This document shows, in pieces, positions 7,308 through 10,091 of a DNA stretch of 10,091 nt. The stretch's first letter is position 1, and the number at the start of each line of letters is the position of its first letter. The notes under the pieces were generated by a model that saw only the letters and a list, made by a program, of their open reading frames with translations, was not told the origin of the DNA and ran no database searches. Origin of the DNA: Entamoeba invadens IP1 (taxonomy: Eukaryota > Evosea > Mastigamoebida > Endamoebidae); NCBI RefSeq assembly GCF_000330505.1, contig NW_004440419.1, positions 31,229 through 41,319 on the forward strand, given 5' to 3'. Both the position numbers and the translations under genes were made by a program.

Positions 7308-7329
7308 ACATTTTTTTTAAAAAAAATGT
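7308..7329. repeat. 22-base perfect palindrome ACA-T8-A8-TGT
   Basis: Eight T followed by eight A, bounded by ACA and TGT, form a perfect palindrome. It lies at the right-hand end of the hairpin chain, after which the sequence returns to plain A/T intergenic DNA. Confidence 0.8.
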
Positions 7330-8293
7330 AATTATGTTTATAACAATAAAATATATTAGCATGTAAACAAAAATTTTTGCTTTTAAGATAAACCACTTTA
7401 CTGTTAAGCCTTTGAAAATGGCATTTTGTATTTTATATATATAAATATAATTATGACATTTTAAATTGATTTTAATTGATAATAATGATATACAAAAAGT
7501 TTAATTGTCGTGTTACAAATCAAAAATATGTAAATGTATAAAAATGATTAATTTTTATTTGACAGTAATATAAAAATATCATACTATTTAAATTTATTCA
7601 ATATGGTTGAACCGAATAAATTTTTTATAATGTAATATTTTAAATAACAACTTAATCGTGTATAATTGTTCTATTTTTAAAAAATGATTACTTTTATAGA
7701 TATCAAAACCTAAAAACTTTCAAATAAACAAAAAACAATTAAACAATTAAACAAAACAGTGAAAAATATTTTAATATATAAATTTAAAAAATTTTCCAAT
7801 CAATTATATACAAAAACAACAATATTTATATTTAAAAAAATTAATATTTACTTATTTAGCAAAATAAAATCACATTTTTATTTCATTTTGCTTTAAAATT
7901 TGCAATTAATTGGACATTAAAATTATCATTAAAAACATAGAGTTTATTTCAAATAAACTTTTTAAACGTATAAATCTTAATTTTCAATATTAATATAGTT
8001 TACATAAACAATAATGTAATTTTTATGTATTTTATAAAAAGTTTATCTTCAAAATAAACACATTTTATTTTAAATAATATGTTGACTTATCAATAAAACT
8101 AATATATTATAAAGTTTTTATAATCTGAAAAATACAAGATAACGTTACAACGTAAGACTGAAATAATTTTCGAAATTATTAATAGTACAATCATTTATTT
8201 AACACAATCAAACAAGAAAAAATAAAGGGTATGGTAATTTTTGTTTTCTCAAGAGTTTGCATTTTTAAACTTAAACATGAAATAGCTATTCTT
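7330..8293. other. AT-rich intergenic stretch
   Basis: No gene or RNA is recognisable. Small inverted repeats are present: AGTTTATTT (7941-7949) with AAATAAACT (7951-7959) around a single C, and AATAATTT (8162-8169) with AAATTATT (8173-8180). Base use is almost purely A/T, unlike the coding-like block that follows. Confidence 0.6.
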
Positions 8294-8725
8294 TTAAGAA
8301 GTTTTTAATGGGTTGATTGTTTTATAATACTTCTTCAAAGAACCCACTTTTAAAAGTACTACTTTTATAAATTTTAAATTTAATGTTGATTTGTCGTTGT
8401 TAACTTCAATTTCTAACACATAGACGCCAATCTTTTTTTCTTTTCCAAAGTCGCAATTGAAATATGCAAACTTTGTCATGATAACATCGAAGATATCTCT
8501 CACGAAGATCACTATTTTGTCGCGAACGCATATAAAAGTACGAAAAAAGGTTTAACAATTTGTGTTTGTTTCATCCTTTATGAATTATTAAATCAACTTC
8601 TGTGTTATTTGTGTGATAAAATTTAACCACGTATAAATAACATAGCAATACCATATTTTCACATTATCATTATGCGAGTCCACTAAAACAAAAGTATTTC
8701 CGAACAAAGCAACAACACAGCCTTC
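8294..8725 (-). pseudogene. decayed coding fragment, family not identified
   Basis: The block is visibly richer in G+C than both flanks and reads on the minus strand as protein-like sequence broken over frames. The upstream piece (8725-8588, stop TAA at 8590-8588) contains VVALFGNTFVLVDSHNDN and then KIWYCYVIYTW. A second frame overlaps with KFYHTNNTEVDLIIHKG (stop at 8573). A third gives MKQTQIVKPFFVLLYAFATK (8574-8515). The downstream piece (8551-8297, stop at 8296-8294) contains YFNCDFGKEKKIGVYVLEIE and ends TINPLKTS; its first in-frame start would be GTG at 8512. No single frame covers the block and no upstream ATG gives an intact gene, so a 5'-truncated, frameshifted relic is the best reading. 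The L-V-D-S-H pattern recalls the histidine region of some cysteine-protease-like folds, but that is too weak to name a family. Confidence 0.4.
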
Positions 8726-10091
8726 TTATTAATCATTTTAAAATATAATTATTTTTCTCATTTTAATCAGTTTTTTATTAATTAATTTGATTTTTGGTTT
8801 AAAAAATAATAGATACTATTATAATTATTTAAAAAATCAACAATTTTTACAAAGTAACTGTTTTATATACTCAACAGCATTATCAAATGCAATTTACATA
8901 TGGGTATTAAACTGATTTATAACTCATGTTAACCCAGTTTGAAATTTTAATATTTTTTTAATAAATAATATTACAACAAACTGCAATGATTGATACTTAT
9001 TTAATGGAACATGATGAGGTCAATAAATGGTGTTAATAAGTCTGTTTAATGATTTTGTAAAATAAAACAGAACAACAAAAGTTTAAATTAGATGTAGAGA
9101 AACAACGACAAATTTTTTTAATTTAAAACTTGATCGTTTATATAAATTTGTATTTATTGGTAATTGGTGTGTAATTGATAATTTAATAATATAGTTTGTT
9201 TTATAATATTTAAAATATTTAAAATTAAGTAAAACTTCCAAAAAAATTAAAAGAGTATTTAAATACACTTTTAATAAGAAATCTTTTATTCAAGTGTTAA
9301 TGTTACTTAAATTCGACATTAAAAAAGACAATTTAATTTATGCAACAAAAAATATATTAAATAAACAAAAAATTATAATAAAAAAGAACTTTCATATCAC
9401 TTTCAAAATTAGCGGAATTAATTTTTTATGTAAAAAATTAATTCTTTGATTGAAAATATAAAAGAATAACGATAACGTGTTTCATAACAACATTAATGAT
9501 TTTCGAAGTATCAAACTGAATGCAATAAAGACTACATTCAATCGCAAATTCGGTATATCTAACGTTTTTGCGAAGGTTAAAATAATAATAAGTTAACCAA
9601 CTTAAAACGTTGTGTTAATTTTAATTTAATCATTGCTTTTATACCATTAATACCCTAACCCTATTTTATTATGATTAAATTAAATTATTAATTCAATCAA
9701 ATACACAGTTAGCTGGGTTTTATATAAAACCTTTTTAGTATTTTTTCAACTAATTAATTTATAATTATTTTTTAATATAAAAATTAACTTGTAATAGTTA
9801 ATTTATTTATAATAAAATAGTAATAAATTAATGTTGATAGTTATTTAATAATATAATAATTTAATTCCAATTTTTTAAATTATTTTTGTTTTGTTATTTA
9901 TTATAATAAAATTATATAAATTAATTCTAAATGTAATAGTTCACCATAAATAATCTTGTCAAATAATTTCAAAATTAATAACAATAATAAATATTATTAA
10001 ACATATATTAATTTAAAAAGTCATTCATAAATTTTAAAAATAGTAGTATTTAATATTATTTAGATGATATTTAATACTATAATTATATCAT
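8726..10091. other. extremely AT-rich terminal region, no gene seen
   Basis: This stretch is low-complexity A/T with many homopolymer runs. The only distinct structures are the perfect 16-base palindrome GGTTTTATATAAAACC at 9716-9731 and a short CCCTAACCCT at 9653-9662. A minus-strand open frame at 9083-9268 has the Ile/Leu/Tyr/Lys/Asn make-up expected of random A/T sequence and is not called. Confidence 0.6.

Larger units (their letters stand above)
6600..7329. other. chain of short inverted repeats (possible structured RNA or repeat element)
   Basis: At least a dozen separate inverted repeats lie end to end here, in DNA whose G+C is clearly higher than the flanks between about 6720 and 7260. 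In order: 6600-6613 palindrome, 6621-6643, 6653-6668, 6713-6722, 6733-6748, 6751-6772, 6845-6880, 6887-6914, 6918-6978 (9-bp outer stem), 7003-7035, 7062-7093, 7129-7149, 7150-7175, 7185-7206, 7231-7248, 7269-7281 and 7308-7329. Three of them have loops of exactly 8 bases. Open frames here do not resemble any protein I know, and I find no tRNA T-arm (GTTCGA) or other known RNA signature. It may be a structured transcript, a composite of small palindromic transposon remains, or a cruciform-rich site. The structure is seen; its role is unknown. Confidence 0.55.

Noticed and set aside
7111..7362. 83-residue minus-strand open frame
   Set aside because: It runs through the hairpins and the T8A8 palindrome; its peptide reflects those repeats and has no family resemblance.
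9653..9662. CCCTAACCCT as a telomere-type repeat
   Set aside because: It is less than two units, isolated within the window, and not followed by an array.

Overview
The window looks like nuclear DNA of an Entamoeba species, most probably the reptile parasite E. invadens or a close relative. Three things support this. The only long intact gene begins with the F-box-like segment of the expanded Entamoeba leucine-rich-repeat (LRR) families. A second, broken gene is an Entamoeba-type von Willebrand factor A (vWA) protein. The background is very AT-rich, with short single-exon genes, short 5' leaders and long A/T intergenic DNA. The species is an inference; the genus is fairly well supported.

Layout: 1-103 is AT-rich flank. 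104-309 is a small inverted-repeat element resembling a MITE, flanked by TA. 312-1412 is AT-rich non-coding DNA with several small palindromes. 1413-3002 (minus) is an intact 529-residue gene, with TATA-like and initiator-like sequences just upstream at 3009-3040. 3006-4405 is non-coding. 4406-4545 is a perfect 20-copy tandem array of the heptamer CATAAAA, ending two bases before the ATG of the vWA gene. That gene runs from 4548 to 5628 (plus) and is broken by four frame changes, all in the same direction and all at A or T runs. 5629-6599 is AT-rich. 6600-7329 is an unusual chain of short inverted repeats with raised G+C and no convincing gene. 7330-8293 is AT-rich. 8294-8725 (minus) has coding-like composition and reads as a decayed gene fragment in several frames. 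8726-10091 is extremely AT-rich with nothing recognisable except small palindromes.

There is no operon and no functional link to infer between the genes. The picture is an accessory, repeat-rich region holding one member of a large lineage-specific gene family, one damaged or mis-sequenced vWA gene, one older coding relic and probable non-autonomous transposon remains. The best candidates for something undescribed are the hairpin chain at 6600-7329 and the heptamer array fused to a start codon. The one-directional frameshifts are the point most worth checking against raw reads.
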